Translations under genes and position numbers: made by a program
The notes under the pieces: model-generated
What the model was told of the DNA's origin: nothing
The model's database searches: none
What the model saw: only the letters and a program-made list of their open reading frames with translations
From: Methylobacterium aquaticum
GTDB taxonomy: Bacteria; Pseudomonadota; Alphaproteobacteria; Rhizobiales; Beijerinckiaceae
Reading direction: 5' to 3'
Length of the DNA: 62,716 nt
Assembly (NCBI RefSeq): GCF_001043915.1
Contig: NZ_LABX01000129.1
Span: forward strand, 1-62,716
In this document: positions 44,796 through 55,232 of the stretch, one piece after another
Layout of the letters: the number at the start of each line of letters is the position of its first letter
Numbering within the stretch: position 1 is the first letter of the stretch

Positions 44796-47700
44796 ATGAG
44801 CAGCACGACCGCCTCCACGCAACGCTGGCGCTTCCTCGCCCCCGGACGGCGCCTGCCGGGTTCGCCGCTGGCCGTCCTCCTCCTCGCCGTCGCGGTCGCG
44901 GCCGGCGGCTGGAACTACGCCGCGGGCGCCCGCAGCCGGGCCGAGGCCGAGCGGCTGGGGCGCGTGATGGCGCTGAGCGAGCACGTGCTGTCGAGCATGA
45001 AGGATCTCGAAACCGGCCAGCGCGGCTACGTGCTGACCGGCCGCGAGGATTACCTCGAACCCTATGCGGCGGCGCTCGGTCGGATCGACGGCGAACTCGC
45101 GGCCCTCGACGCCGTCACGCCCGACCGGGCCGTGCGCGAGAGGCGCCGCGGCGTCATCGCGGCCGAGCAGGATTATGCCGCCCGCGTCGTCACGGCGCGC
45201 CGGACCGGCGGCCCGGACGCGGCCCTGGCGCTGATCCAGACCGGGGAGGGCAAGCGCGTCATGGATGCCGTGCGCGAGACGACGCGGGAGGTCCAGGACC
45301 GGGCCGCCACCGAGCTGCGCCGCCTCGCCGAGGCCGAGGCCCTGCGCTCGCCGCTCCTGTCCCTCGTCGCCCTCGCCGGCGCGCTCGCGGCGTTCGCCCT
45401 TCTGGCCCGCCTCGCCCTGATGCGCCGCCGCGAGAGCCAGCGCATGGCCGACCTTTTGGAGAGCGTTCTGGAGAACGCCCCGGTCGGCCTCGGCTTCCTC
45501 GACCGCGACCTGAATCTCCGGCACATGAACCGGGCGCTCGGCAACATGAGCGAGCGCGGCTTCGGCGCCGATCTCGGCGCGCCGATCTGGGCGCTGCTGC
45601 CCTCCTTGCGCGACGAACTCGGGCCGAAGCTCGCGGCCGCCCGCGACAGCGGGCTCGTCACCGCCAATGTCGCGGTCGCAGTGCCGGCCCCGAGCGCGCC
45701 GGGCGGCATCCGCCATTTCGAGGCGAGCTTCTTTCCTCTCCGCCGCCGCGGCAGCGGCCCCGAGAGCGAGCGGGCCGACGGCGTCGGCATCGTCATGGAC
45801 GACGTGACCCTGGGCAAGCTCGCCGAGCGCCGGCTTGCCGACAGCGAGGAGCGGTTCCGCTCCCTGATCGAGGCTACCTCGGCCATCGTCTGGACCACCA
45901 CGCCGGACGGCGCCTTCCGGCTGGCCACCTCGGAATGGACCCGCTTCACCGGCCAGGCTCCCGCCGAGGCCGCCGGCCAGGGTTTCCTGGCGGCGATCCA
46001 CCCCGACGACCGGGAGGCGACGCGGGACGCCTGGGAGCAGGCGGTGGCGTCGCGCAGGCTCTACGCCATCGCGCACCGCTTGCGCCGCCATGACGGCGTC
46101 TGGCGCCACATGGAGGGGCGCGCGGTCCCGATCCTGGAGGAGGACGGGCGGGTGCGCGAATGGGTCGGGGCGCATGCGGACGTGACCGCCCGCAAGGAGG
46201 CCGAACTGGCGCTCGAAGCCGCCAAGGAGGCGGCCGAGGAGGCCAACCGCGCCAAGAGCCAGTTCCTCGCCAATATGAGCCACGAATTGCGCACGCCGCT
46301 CTCGGCGGTGATCGGCTATTCGGAGATGTTGCAGGAGGAGCTGGAGGATCTCGGCGAGGAGAGCCTGCTCGCCGACATGCGCAAGATCGAGGCGAATGCC
46401 CGCCACCTGCTCGGCCTCATCAACGACGTGCTCGACCTCTCGAAGATCGAGGCGGAGCGGATGGAGGTCTTCGCCGAGGAGATCGACGTCGCCGAGACCG
46501 TCCGGGAGGTTGCCACCACGGTCGACGCCCTGGTGGTGAAGAAGGGCAATCGCTTGAGCCTGACTCTCGGCGACGGCCTCGGGCGGGCGCGGACCGACGC
46601 GACGAAGCTGCGGCAATGCCTGATCAACTTGCTGAGCAACGCCGCCAAGTTCACCGAGGGCGGCAGCATCACGCTTGCCGCAAGCCGCGAGCACCGGGAG
46701 GGCGGCGACCGGTTGTCGTTCACCGTCACCGATACCGGCATCGGCATGAGCGAGGAGCAGCAGGCCCGGCTGTTCCAGCGCTTCACCCAGGCCGATGCCT
46801 CGACCACCCGCCGCTTCGGCGGCACCGGGCTTGGCCTTGCCATCACCCGCGCCTTCGCGCGGATGCTCGGCGGCGAGATCTCGGTGGCGAGCCGGCTCGG
46901 GGAGGGCACCACCTTCACCCTGGAACTGCCGGCCCTCTACCAGGAGGACAGCCCGGCCGAGCCCGCCGGCCCGATCGTGCCCGAGGCACCGGCCGGGGCC
47001 GGGCCACATCCCGAGCCTGGCTCAAACCTCGTCCTCGTCGTCGACGACGATCCGGCGACCCGCGACCTCCTCGCCCGCTTCCTGCGTCGGGACGGCTTCA
47101 CGGTCGCGACCGCCGCGGATGGCCGCGCCGGCCTGGAGCAGGCGCGGCGTTTGCGTCCCCGCGTCGTCCTCCTCGACGTGACGATGCCGCGCATGGATGG
47201 CTGGGCGGTGTTGCGGGCGCTGCGCGCCGATCCCGATTTCGGCGCGACGCCCGTCATCATGGTCACGGTGCTCGACGAACAGAATCTCGCCTTCTCGCTG
47301 GGCGCCACCGACTACCTGCACAAGCCGGTCGAATGGGGGGCGCTCAAGGAGGCGATGGAGCGCTTCCGCCCCGCCATCCACGAGGGACCGGTCCTGGTGG
47401 TCGACGACGACCCGGACGTGCGCGAGCGCATGACCACCATGCTGACCCGCGAGGGCTGGCGGGTGGCGAGCGCCGAGAACGGGTTGGCCGGCCTGGAGGC
47501 GGTCGGTGTGCGCAAGCCGGGCCTGATCCTCCTCGACCTGATGATGCCGGAGCTGGACGGGTTCGGCTTCCTGCGTGCCTTGCGCGACCGGCCGGACTGG
47601 CGCGACATCCCGGTTGTCGTCCTGACCGCCAAGGACGTCACCGCCGAGGACCGCCGCCGCCTCGCCGGCCAGGCCGACCGCATCCTCCCGAAGGCGGGCC

Positions 47701-47798
47701 TGGGCATGGCCGACCTGGCGGCCACCCTGCGGGAATTGATGAGCCCGGGGGTGGGGTGTGAAGCGGCGGAGGCGCCGGATCGGGCGGTGGCGCCGTGA
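44796..47798 (+). CDS. CHASE3-PAS hybrid histidine kinase with two receivers
   Basis: A 1000-residue sensor. A membrane helix (about 22-45) is followed by a periplasmic CHASE3 domain (about 50-180, with [21 protein letters not shown]), a second helix near 190-205 and two PAS regions (about 215-345 and 350-475; the second ends [23 protein letters not shown]). A coiled linker leads to HisKA with [13 protein letters not shown] (His496), the ATPase ([19 protein letters not shown]) and two receivers with Asp794 ([11 protein letters not shown]) and Asp914 ([11 protein letters not shown]). It should run an internal phosphorelay, but no histidine phosphotransfer domain is seen. The ATG at 44796 follows GAGAG. 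The stimulus and output are unknown. Confidence 0.92.
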   Translation: MSSTTASTQRWRFLAPGRRLPGSPLAVLLLAVAVAAGGWNYAAGARSRAEAERLGRVMALSEHVLSSMKDLETGQRGYVLTGREDYLEPYAAALGRIDGELAALDAVTPDRAVRERRRGVIAAEQDYAARVVTARRTGGPDAALALIQTGEGKRVMDAVRETTREVQDRAATELRRLAEAEALRSPLLSLVALAGALAAFALLARLALMRRRESQRMADLLESVLENAPVGLGFLDRDLNLRHMNRALGNMSERGFGADLGAPIWALLPSLRDELGPKLAAARDSGLVTANVAVAVPAPSAPGGIRHFEASFFPLRRRGSGPESERADGVGIVMDDVTLGKLAERRLADSEERFRSLIEATSAIVWTTTPDGAFRLATSEWTRFTGQAPAEAAGQGFLAAIHPDDREATRDAWEQAVASRRLYAIAHRLRRHDGVWRHMEGRAVPILEEDGRVREWVGAHADVTARKEAELALEAAKEAAEEANRAKSQFLANMSHELRTPLSAVIGYSEMLQEELEDLGEESLLADMRKIEANARHLLGLINDVLDLSKIEAERMEVFAEEIDVAETVREVATTVDALVVKKGNRLSLTLGDGLGRARTDATKLRQCLINLLSNAAKFTEGGSITLAASREHREGGDRLSFTVTDTGIGMSEEQQARLFQRFTQADASTTRRFGGTGLGLAITRAFARMLGGEISVASRLGEGTTFTLELPALYQEDSPAEPAGPIVPEAPAGAGPHPEPGSNLVLVVDDDPATRDLLARFLRRDGFTVATAADGRAGLEQARRLRPRVVLLDVTMPRMDGWAVLRALRADPDFGATPVIMVTVLDEQNLAFSLGATDYLHKPVEWGALKEAMERFRPAIHEGPVLVVDDDPDVRERMTTMLTREGWRVASAENGLAGLEAVGVRKPGLILLDLMMPELDGFGFLRALRDRPDWRDIPVVVLTAKDVTAEDRRRLAGQADRILPKAGLGMADLAATLRELMSPGVGCEAAEAPDRAVAP

Positions 47799-47994
47799 GT
47801 GGGGATCAGGGCGAGTTGTCTCGGCAGAGGATCCGAGTTGGACGGGAGAAATTTCGCCCCCCATCGTCATTCCGGGCTCTTGCTTTCGACGAGCACCGGG
47901 ATGGCCCTCTGAATGTGAAACCTGATTGCCACTCGAATATTGCCGGCGGTCGGATCGCCACCTGCTCATCCTCGCCACGAGGTGCATTCCCCTC

Positions 47995-49755
47995 ATGCTC
48001 GTCTACGGCGATGCTCGACGCCAGGCCGATCCCCGCGACGCGATCGCCCGCCTCAAGGACTCCCTCGACGCCGCCCGCTATCTCGCCCCCGGCCTTACGC
48101 GCCACGCCGCGCTGGTGGGTGCGCTGATCGGAGCGGGCGAACTGGTCCAGGGCGTGGCGGATGCGGCGTTCCGGGAGACCGGCGTCGACGCGCCGGACGG
48201 CGCGACGGCCCGGCTCACCGGGCTGCTGGTGCGGCTCGCCGGCAGCGTCTGGGCGTCGTGGCGGAGCGGCTTTGCGGCGGCAGACATTCCGGATCGCCAC
48301 GCGATCGCCCTCGCCTGCGCGGGGCTGGCGCCCGATCCCCTGGAGATCCGTCTGCCCGAGGGCTTTGCCTTCTATGCCGTCTACCCGGAAGCCTATGCCT
48401 GGGCCGCCTCCGCCTCGGGGCTCGGTGCCGGCACGACGGTGATCGGCCTGCGCAGCATCGGGACGACCCTCGGCGCGATGGTGACGGCCGGAATCGGGGC
48501 GACCGATCTGGTCACCGTGCGGCCGACCGGCCACCCGTTCCGGCGCGTGCTGTGCCTGTCGGAGACGCTGCGCGACCGGCTCGGCCCGCGCCGCGATTTT
48601 GCCGTCGCCGACGAGGGACCGGGGCTGTCGGGCAGTTCCTTCGGGGCGGTGCTCGGCGTGCTGGACGAGCGGGGAGTTCCCGCTGAGCGCGTCGCGCTGT
48701 TCCCCAGCCACGGCGGCGAGCCGGGTCACGCCGCGGACGAGGCGACGCGGCGGCGTTACGGGCAGGCCCGGCGCCACATCCGCACCTTCGACGATCTCGT
48801 GCTCCGGGCGGAGCGGCCGGAGCACCGCCTGGAGACCTGGCTCGCCCCGCTCGTCGGGCCGCTGACCGCGCCGCTCGAAGAGATCTCGGGCGGAGCCTGG
48901 CGGGCCCATCATCAGGATGACCGGGCGGCCTGGCCGCCCGCCAACCCGATGCAGGAGCGCCGCAAGGTCCTGGCCCGGACTGCGAGCGGGACCTGGCTCG
49001 CCAAGTTCGTCGGCCTCGGGGCGGAGGGCGAGCGGAAGGTCGCGCGCGGCCGGGCTCTGCACAGAGCCGGCTTCACTCCCGAGGTTGCCGGATTCTGCCA
49101 TGGCTTCCTGGTCGAACGCTGGATCGAGGGGGCGACGCCGCTCGACCGCACTCAGCCTGATCCCCTTCGCCTCGCCGAGCGGGTCGGCGACTATCTCGGG
49201 TTTCGCGCCACGGCCTTCGCCTGTGGGCCCGGGCGCGGGGCGTCCGTCGAGGAGATGTGGGAGATGGCGCGGCACAACGCGGCGCAGGCTCTGGGCGACC
49301 CCGCGGTGCGGGCGATCGACGGCTGGCGCACGGCTGTGCCGGGCTTTGCCACCCGGGTGCGGCCGGTCGAGACCGACAACCGCCTTCACCTGTGGGAATG
49401 GCTCGTCCTGCCGGACGGCACGATCCTGAAGACCGATGCCGTCGACCACCACGCCGCCCACGATCTCGTCGGCTGCCAGGACATCGCCTGGGACGTGGCC
49501 GGGGCCGCGATCGAGCTGGGGCTGGAGGGCGCGGCCGGGCGGCACCTGCGCGCGGTCATCGCGCACCGGACCGGTCGGGACCTGGATCCCGGCCTGGTCG
49601 CCTGGCTGGAGATCGCCTACGCGGCCTTCCAGCTCGGTGCGGCGACGATGGCCGGCGACAGTGCCGACGCCGCGGAGCGGCCAAGGCTCATGGCCGAGGC
49701 CGCGCGCTACCGCCGGCACCTCGCGGCGCGGCTCCGCGTCGCGAGCCCGGCGTGA
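47995..49755 (+). CDS. Uncharacterised phosphoribosyltransferase-like / kinase-like two-part protein
   Basis: A 586-residue protein with no standard name. Residues about 110-260 resemble a phosphoribosyltransferase fold: VIGLRSIGTTLGAMV, TVRPTGHPFRR and AVADEGPGLSGSSFGAV, where the acidic DEG plus Gly/Ser loop takes the place of the usual PRPP loop. Residues about 320-560 resemble an aminoglycoside phosphotransferase-type kinase: TWLAKFVG (lysine), GFLVERWIEG (hinge) and a DHHAAHDLVGCQDIAWDVAG motif like the His/Asp metal site. ATG 47995 begins MLVYGDARRQ. It overlaps the next gene, a histidine phosphatase, by GTGA. I infer a nucleotide or sugar-phosphate-related activity; the reaction is unknown. 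Confidence 0.72.
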   Translation: MLVYGDARRQADPRDAIARLKDSLDAARYLAPGLTRHAALVGALIGAGELVQGVADAAFRETGVDAPDGATARLTGLLVRLAGSVWASWRSGFAAADIPDRHAIALACAGLAPDPLEIRLPEGFAFYAVYPEAYAWAASASGLGAGTTVIGLRSIGTTLGAMVTAGIGATDLVTVRPTGHPFRRVLCLSETLRDRLGPRRDFAVADEGPGLSGSSFGAVLGVLDERGVPAERVALFPSHGGEPGHAADEATRRRYGQARRHIRTFDDLVLRAERPEHRLETWLAPLVGPLTAPLEEISGGAWRAHHQDDRAAWPPANPMQERRKVLARTASGTWLAKFVGLGAEGERKVARGRALHRAGFTPEVAGFCHGFLVERWIEGATPLDRTQPDPLRLAERVGDYLGFRATAFACGPGRGASVEEMWEMARHNAAQALGDPAVRAIDGWRTAVPGFATRVRPVETDNRLHLWEWLVLPDGTILKTDAVDHHAAHDLVGCQDIAWDVAGAAIELGLEGAAGRHLRAVIAHRTGRDLDPGLVAWLEIAYAAFQLGAATMAGDSADAAERPRLMAEAARYRRHLAARLRVASPA

Positions 49756-50345
49756 CGCCGCGCCCTACCTTCTCGGCCATGATCCTGCTTCGCCACGGCC
49801 AGAGCCAGTTCAACCTCCATTTCCATGCCACCGGCATGGATCCCGGCATCGTCGATGCGCCGCTGACGCCGCTCGGGCACCAGCAGGCGGAGGCGGCCGC
49901 CCGCGCCCTGGCGGCGCAGGGATTGCGGCGCATCCTCTGCTCGCCGCTCACCCGCGCGCTCCAGACCGCCGCCCCGGTCGCCTCCCGCCTCGATCTGCCG
50001 GTCCTGGTCACGCCGGCGGTGCGGGAGCGCCGGGGGGCGAGTTGCGACATCGGCACCTGCCGCACCGACCTCGCCCGCGCCTGGCCGCAGCTCGACCTGA
50101 GCCACATCGACGAGGTCTGGTGGCGCGAGGCCGAGGACGAGGCGGAGGAGGAGCCTGACCACCTGTTCGCGGCGCGCACCGCGTCCTTCCGGGCCGGGAT
50201 GGCCGACGATCCCGATTGGGCTCAGACCCTGGTCGTGTGCCACTGGGGATTCATCATGGCGGTCACGGGATGCAGCCTCGCCAACGGCGAGTGGGTCCGC
50301 TGCCGGATGGGCGAGGACGGGCGGCTCGTGGCGGTCGCGCGGTGA
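49752..50345 (+). CDS. Histidine phosphatase family protein
   Basis: A 197-residue member of the phosphoglycerate mutase-like histidine phosphatase family. The catalytic motif is LLRHGQSQFN, LCSPLTRALQTA provides the phosphate-binding Arg, and VVCHWGFIMAV carries the second catalytic His. The acid residue likely lies in TPAVRERRGAS. The GTG at 49752 overlaps the upstream stop as GTGA and is chosen for that reason; an ATG nine codons later (MILLRHG) is also possible. The tight coupling suggests that it dephosphorylates a product of the phosphoribosyltransferase/kinase-like protein. Confidence 0.87.
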   Translation: MTPRPTFSAMILLRHGQSQFNLHFHATGMDPGIVDAPLTPLGHQQAEAAARALAAQGLRRILCSPLTRALQTAAPVASRLDLPVLVTPAVRERRGASCDIGTCRTDLARAWPQLDLSHIDEVWWREAEDEAEEEPDHLFAARTASFRAGMADDPDWAQTLVVCHWGFIMAVTGCSLANGEWVRCRMGEDGRLVAVAR

Positions 50346-50366
50346 ACCCCGGTCAAGACGGTGGGT

Positions 50367-50392
50367 GGGGCGACGCGGCGGCGCCTCGCCCC
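50367..50392. terminator. Possible hairpin between convergent genes
   Basis: GGGGCGA and TCGCCCC form a 7-bp stem around a GC-rich 12-nt loop between the phosphatase stop and the M81 peptidase stop. No U-run follows, so terminator function is uncertain. Confidence 0.35.
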
Positions 50393-50416
50393 GGAGCGTC
50401 GATCCGATCCCGCCCG

Positions 50417-51868
50417 TCAGAACGGGTCGGCGACGATCGGCCAGAGCGGACGGGCGGCCTTCGGCAGGCGTAGCCGCGCGAAGTCGGGATTGGCGCTGCC
50501 CGGCACGGCGACGTGCAGGATGCGGTCGGCCCGCGGCGCGAAGCCGGCATTGAAGTGCTGGGCCGACTTGACGAACACGGTGGCGTAGTCGGTCAGCCGC
50601 ACGCCGAACTGCTCGAACACGCTCGGCTGGAAGACCTGGGTGCGCAAGGCGTTGAGCACGATGTGCAGGCCCCCGGCCTCGACCATCACGCAATCGCCCA
50701 TCGGCTGCTTGCCGTTGCCGTAGGTCTGGACCGCGTCGGGCCGGATGCCCATCACCCGCACGGTGAGGTCGACGGGGTCGCCCGACATCGGCCCGGTCTT
50801 GCCGCCGATCCGCAAGGGCAGGCGAGCGCCCTCGCCGGCCTCGCGGCAGAGCCGGACCGCGACCGGATCCCAGATGCTGCCGATGGCGCAACGGGTCGCG
50901 CCGGCCGCGACCAGCGCCCGCAGCAGGAAGGTCGAATCGCTCGCCGAGCCGGCCCCGGCATTGTCGGAGACGTCGGCCAGCACCGTCACGCCCGCCGGGG
51001 GCGCGAGCGCCACCTGCACGGCCTCGTCGAGGGTCAGCAGCCGGTCCGTAGTCGCCTCCCGCATCTGCCACAGCTCGCGGGCGAGCGCGTCGGCGGTCCG
51101 TTGCGCCAGGTCGGGGTCGCCGTCGGTCACCGCCACCACCTTGGCGCCGACATCCGGGATGTCGGCCCAGGGAAAGCCGTGCGCGAGCGACAGGGACAGG
51201 ATGCCGTCCCGCCCCTCCGCCGCGATCATCCGGTCGACGAAGCCACGGGTCGGTTGGTTGGGCGTGCGCCACACCGCCAGCATCCGGCAGTCGGCGACGG
51301 CGATGGTCGGCCGGGTGCGGCCGGTCCTGGCGTCCTCGCACAGGCGGAACAGGTCGCGGGCCCGGTCGTCGACGTCGATATGCGGATATTCCTTGTAGGT
51401 GAGCAGCACGTCGCAGGCGTCGACGATCCGATCGGTCAGGTGGCAATGCAGGTCGAGTTCGACGCCGATCGTCACCCCGCTCCCCACGATCTCCCGGGCC
51501 GCGGCGACCAGCTCGCCCTCGCAATCGTCCTGGCCCTCGGCGATCATCGCGCCGTGGAGATCGAACAGGACCATGTCGACCGGGCCGGCCGCCGTGAGGT
51601 CGGTCAGGATGCGGTCGCGCAGCCAGATCCAGATGTCCTGGCGCGTCGGCCCGCCGGGCGGCGCGAAGGCCGCCAGGCTCTCGACCACCTCATAGCCGCC
51701 GGCCTCGCCGAGCGCCCGCCAGACCTTGAGCGGCCCGGCAAACCAATGGTCGGAGGTGCGGGAGGCGTTCGTCTCGACGTAGAGATCCTCGAGGAACGCC
51801 GCGCGCCCGGTCGGGATCGGCGAGAAGGTGTTGGTCTCGGTGCCGAGCGCGGCGATGAAGAGCTTCAC
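50417..51868 (-). CDS. M81 family metallopeptidase (MlrC-like)
   Basis: A 483-residue protein of the M81 family, whose founding member MlrC cleaves linearised microcystin. The N-terminus IAALGTETNTFSP, the metal-ligand region DMVLFDLHGAM plus ELDLHCHL, and YKEYPHIDVDDRA are characteristic. The second half has VLADVSDNAGAGSASDSTFLL, also typical. Most M81 proteins have unknown substrates. GTG 51868 follows AGGAGA at good spacing and starts the conserved KLFIAALGTE; a longer frame to 51919 is unlikely. It is the last gene of a minus-strand run with a Dpp-type ABC importer and an amidase, so it probably hydrolyses what that system imports. Confidence 0.9.
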   Translation of the reverse strand: MKLFIAALGTETNTFSPIPTGRAAFLEDLYVETNASRTSDHWFAGPLKVWRALGEAGGYEVVESLAAFAPPGGPTRQDIWIWLRDRILTDLTAAGPVDMVLFDLHGAMIAEGQDDCEGELVAAAREIVGSGVTIGVELDLHCHLTDRIVDACDVLLTYKEYPHIDVDDRARDLFRLCEDARTGRTRPTIAVADCRMLAVWRTPNQPTRGFVDRMIAAEGRDGILSLSLAHGFPWADIPDVGAKVVAVTDGDPDLAQRTADALARELWQMREATTDRLLTLDEAVQVALAPPAGVTVLADVSDNAGAGSASDSTFLLRALVAAGATRCAIGSIWDPVAVRLCREAGEGARLPLRIGGKTGPMSGDPVDLTVRVMGIRPDAVQTYGNGKQPMGDCVMVEAGGLHIVLNALRTQVFQPSVFEQFGVRLTDYATVFVKSAQHFNAGFAPRADRILHVAVPGSANPDFARLRLPKAARPLWPIVADPF

Positions 51869-51992
51869 GGGCGGGTCTCCTGATGGCCGGCTGGCACGGA
51901 CCGTGTCGAGCGTCGCCACTCGGGCGCCCGCGACGCCGGCTCGGCGGATGGAATGACGTCGGTTCTTCGTTTTGGCTCGTTCGCGCGACCTG

Positions 51993-53471
51993 TCAGCCTC
52001 CCGCCGTCACGTGCACGCCGGGTCGCTTGCCGTCGTTCCACCGGCCCCCGATCGCCCGCTCGACCTGCGCGGCGAGTTGCAGCAGCAGGCCGTCGGCGCC
52101 CTGGCGCGACTGGGCCTGGATGCCCAGCGGCAGGCCGTGCTCGTTCCAGGCCAGCGGCATGGACAGGGCCGGCAGGCCGCACAGGTTGGCGAGCGGCGTA
52201 TAGGCGAAGTTGCGCCACAGGTTCTCGAACCAGTCGTGGACCGACGGGTTGTCGCTGATCGTCAGGTACTCGGTGGTGCCGACGCGCGGCGTCGGCACGG
52301 CGGTGATCGGGGTCAGGATGATGTCCCACTCCTCGAAGAAGGCGCCGAAGCCGCGCGCCGTGGTGTTGAACGCCGCCTGCATCGCCGCGCGCTCGGCGTA
52401 GCTCGTGTGGCGCCCGGCCTCCCAGATCCGGATGTTCATCGGCTCGATCAGGTCTTCGGGCGGGCGCTCGAGTCCCTTCAGGGCGATCAGCCCGTTGATG
52501 GTCTGGGCGAAGTTGGTGATGTAGCAGGTGGTCTGGGCCTGGAAGGCGGCCCGGATGTCGACCGCCGGCAGCGCCCAGTCGACGTGATGGCCGAGCCCTT
52601 CGAGGACGCGGCCGATCCGCTCCAGCTCGGCGACGTGGTGGGGCACGGCGCGGTAATCGCCCCATTCGTGCGACAGCGCGATGCGCAAGCGGCCGGGATC
52701 CCGCGCGATCAGGGTGGCATAGGGCTCGGGCGCGGTCCAGTAGGGCATGAACTCGCCCGGTGCGCCGCCGCGGCACTGATCGACGAAGGTCGCGGTGTCG
52801 CGCACGCTGCGCGACTGGCACCCCTGGATCGACACGACGCTGGTGAGATCCGAGCCGTAGGGCGCGATCGAGAACACGCCGCGGGAGGGCTTGAGCCCGA
52901 GATTGCCGTTGACGCCGGCCGGGATGCGGATCGAGCCGCCGCCATCGGTGGAATGCGCCATCGGCACCACGCCGGCGGCCACCGCCGCCGCCGCGCCGGC
53001 CGAGGAGCCGCAGGTGGTGTAGTCGAGGTTCCAGGGGTTGCGGGTGACGTAGACCGCCGGGTTCTCGGCCGAGCTGCACACGCCGAATTCCGGCGTGGTG
53101 GTGCGGCCGACGAGGTTGAGCCCGGCCTTCCGCATCCGCCCGGTCAGGTAGCTGTCGCTCGCGGCGCGATGGCCCCGCATCAGCCGCGAGCCCATCTCCT
53201 GCAAGCGGCCCTTCAGGGTCGGGCCGAGATCCTTCATCAGGAACGGCACGCCCGCGAAGGCGCCATCCAGATCGGTCCCGTCCGTCGCCGGGTCGGCGAT
53301 GCAATCGTCGAACAGCTCGATCACGGCGCTCGTCGCCGGGTTCGTCAGCGCCACCCCGGCCGCCGCCTGGGCGGCGAGTTCGGCCGCCGTCACCTCGCCG
53401 GCGCGCACCCGCGCGGCGAGCGCGCAGGCATCGTGCTGCGCCCATTCCTCCCACGTCATGGCGAGGGTCAT
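51993..53471 (-). CDS. Amidase (amidase signature family)
   Basis: A 492-residue amidase signature enzyme with the Ser-Ser-Lys triad: Lys in [14 protein letters not shown] (near 80), cis-Ser in [11 protein letters not shown] and nucleophile Ser in [14 protein letters not shown]. These hydrolyse carboxamides to acids and ammonia. The N-terminus ([27 protein letters not shown]) is a normal cytoplasmic start. It lies downstream of the ABC importer ATPase gene and upstream of the M81 peptidase gene on one strand, which points to degradation of an imported amide or peptide-like compound. The substrate is not predictable from the sequence. Confidence 0.9.
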   Translation of the reverse strand: MTLAMTWEEWAQHDACALAARVRAGEVTAAELAAQAAAGVALTNPATSAVIELFDDCIADPATDGTDLDGAFAGVPFLMKDLGPTLKGRLQEMGSRLMRGHRAASDSYLTGRMRKAGLNLVGRTTTPEFGVCSSAENPAVYVTRNPWNLDYTTCGSSAGAAAAVAAGVVPMAHSTDGGGSIRIPAGVNGNLGLKPSRGVFSIAPYGSDLTSVVSIQGCQSRSVRDTATFVDQCRGGAPGEFMPYWTAPEPYATLIARDPGRLRIALSHEWGDYRAVPHHVAELERIGRVLEGLGHHVDWALPAVDIRAAFQAQTTCYITNFAQTINGLIALKGLERPPEDLIEPMNIRIWEAGRHTSYAERAAMQAAFNTTARGFGAFFEEWDIILTPITAVPTPRVGTTEYLTISDNPSVHDWFENLWRNFAYTPLANLCGLPALSMPLAWNEHGLPLGIQAQSRQGADGLLLQLAAQVERAIGGRWNDGKRPGVHVTAGG

Positions 53472-53520
53472 TGTCTCGATCCTGTTATCGTTTCAGTTTT
53501 CGTTTCACGACGAGGCCCGT

Positions 53521-53543
53521 GCCCCTTCCCACAAGGGGAGGGG
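53521..53543. repeat. Short GC palindrome inside the importer-amidase operon
   Basis: GCCCCTTCCC and GGGAGGGGC pair with one bulge around a short loop, in the 93-bp gap between the ATPase stop and the amidase start. It may be a REP-type repeat or a weak internal terminator that lowers amidase and M81 expression. Confidence 0.45.
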
Positions 53544-53564
53544 CTTCATCGTCGTTCGTCCGCA

Positions 53565-55232
53565 TCAGGCGGAGGCCGCTTCCCGAAAGCGCTCCGCGCC
53601 GCGCCCGAAATCCCGCCCCGGCGCCGCCTCGATCAGGGCCCGGGTATAGGGGGCCGCCGGCCGGGCGAAGATCTCCGCCGTCGGGCCTTCCTCGATGATC
53701 CGGCCGCGCTGCATCACGATCAGCCGGTCGCAGATCTGGGCCGCCACCCGCAGGTCGTGGGTGATGAACAGGATCGCGAGGTCGAAGCGCCTCTGCACGT
53801 CGTCGAGGAGGGCGAGAACCTGCTTCTGCACCGAGACGTCGAGGGCCGAGACCGCCTCGTCGGCGATCAGGATCTCGGGCTCCATGGCCAGCGCCCGGGC
53901 GAGCGCGATGCGCTGGCGCTGGCCGCCGGAGAATTGGTGCGGGAAGCGGGCGAGCGCCGCGGGATCGAGGCCGACGAGGCGCATCAGCTCCCCGGCCCGG
54001 GCCATCGCGGCGGAGGGGCTCGTGCCGAAATTCACCGGCCCCTCGATGATCGAGGCGCCGACCGACCGGCGCGGGTTGAGGGAGCGGAACGGGTCCTGGA
54101 ACACGACCTGGATCTTCTGCCGCAGGGGCCGGAGCCGGCGTTCGGGCAGGCGGGCGATGTCCTGGTCACCCACCATGATCTGTCCCTCGCTCGGGGCGAT
54201 CAGCCGGGCGATGCAGCGGGCGACGGTGGACTTGCCCGAGCCCGATTCGCCGACGATGCCGACCGTCTCGCCGCGACGGATGCGCAACGCCACGTCGGCG
54301 GCGGCCTGAACCACCCGCTCCTTCTTGAACAGGCTGCGGCTGCGATAGGTCTTGCCCAGGCCCGCGGTCTCCAGCGCCAGGGCGCCGGTCACCGGGGTGC
54401 GCCGGGCCGGACTCATGGTCGGCACCGCCGCGATCAGCATCTTCGTATAGGGGTGCTGCGGAGCGTCGAGGACCTGCATCGCCGGCCCCTGCTCGACGAT
54501 GCGGCCGCTCTGCATCACCACCACCCGGTCGGCGATCTCGGCCACCACGCCGAAATCGTGGGTGATGAACAGGACGCCGGTGCTGCGGCGCTCCTGCATC
54601 TCGCGGATCAGCCGCAGGATCTGGGCCTGGGTGGTGACGTCGAGGGCCGTCGTCGGTTCGTCGGCGATGAGCAGGGCGGGATCGAGGATCAGGGCGGCGG
54701 CGATCATCACCCGCTGCCGCTGGCCGCCGGAGAGCTGGTGCGGATAGGAGGCGTGCATCCGCTCCGGATCGGGCAGGTGCATCGCCTCCAGCATCGCCAG
54801 GACCTTGGCGCGGCGCTCCTTCGGCCCGAGATCGGTGTGGATCCGCAGCACCTCCTCGATCTGGTCGCCGACGGTCAGCACCGGGTTCAAAGCCGTCATC
54901 GGCTCCTGGAAGATCATCGCCATGCGGTCGCCGCGCAGGGCCCGCAGGCGCTGCGGGCTCGCCGTCAGCACGTCCTCGCCCAGCAGCCGGATCGCCCCGG
55001 CGACGGGCTTGAGCACCCGGGCGAGCAGCCCCATCACCGAGAAGGCGGTGACCGACTTGCCGGAGCCCGATTCGCCGACGACGCAGACGATCTCGCCGGG
55101 GGCGACCGTGAAGGAGACGCCGTCGACGGCGCGGAGCCGGTCGCCGCCGCCCGGCAGCGCGATGGCGAGGTTCTCGACCTCGAGGACGGGAGCGGGGACG
55201 GTGCTCATCGGCAAGGTCATCGGCAAGGTCAC
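53565..55232 (-). CDS. Dipeptide-type ABC transporter ATPase, two domains fused (DppD-DppF)
   Basis: A 555-residue protein with two complete ATPase domains. The first has [14 protein letters not shown] and [15 protein letters not shown]; the second has [14 protein letters not shown] and [15 protein letters not shown]. Each also has its Walker B ([24 protein letters not shown]). It corresponds to DppD and DppF joined in one chain, and energises the two permeases encoded upstream. GTG 55232 overlaps the permease stop (GTGA). Two ATGs at 55220 and 55208 are alternatives created by a tandem 12-bp duplication that encodes MTLP twice. Confidence 0.92.
   Translation of the reverse strand: MTLPMTLPMSTVPAPVLEVENLAIALPGGGDRLRAVDGVSFTVAPGEIVCVVGESGSGKSVTAFSVMGLLARVLKPVAGAIRLLGEDVLTASPQRLRALRGDRMAMIFQEPMTALNPVLTVGDQIEEVLRIHTDLGPKERRAKVLAMLEAMHLPDPERMHASYPHQLSGGQRQRVMIAAALILDPALLIADEPTTALDVTTQAQILRLIREMQERRSTGVLFITHDFGVVAEIADRVVVMQSGRIVEQGPAMQVLDAPQHPYTKMLIAAVPTMSPARRTPVTGALALETAGLGKTYRSRSLFKKERVVQAAADVALRIRRGETVGIVGESGSGKSTVARCIARLIAPSEGQIMVGDQDIARLPERRLRPLRQKIQVVFQDPFRSLNPRRSVGASIIEGPVNFGTSPSAAMARAGELMRLVGLDPAALARFPHQFSGGQRQRIALARALAMEPEILIADEAVSALDVSVQKQVLALLDDVQRRFDLAILFITHDLRVAAQICDRLIVMQRGRIIEEGPTAEIFARPAAPYTRALIEAAPGRDFGRGAERFREAASA
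55209..55232 (+). repeat. Tandem 12-bp duplication at the ATPase start
   Basis: CGGCAAGGTCAT and CGGCAAGGTCAC stand back to back (11 of 12 identical). They duplicate the start codon region of the fused ATPase gene and yield successive GTG and ATG starts in frame. Confidence 0.6.

Noticed and set aside
50417..53471. Microcystin degradation (mlr) cluster
   Set aside because: Only an M81 protein is present. mlrA, mlrB and mlrD homologues are absent, and M81 proteins are widespread without this role.
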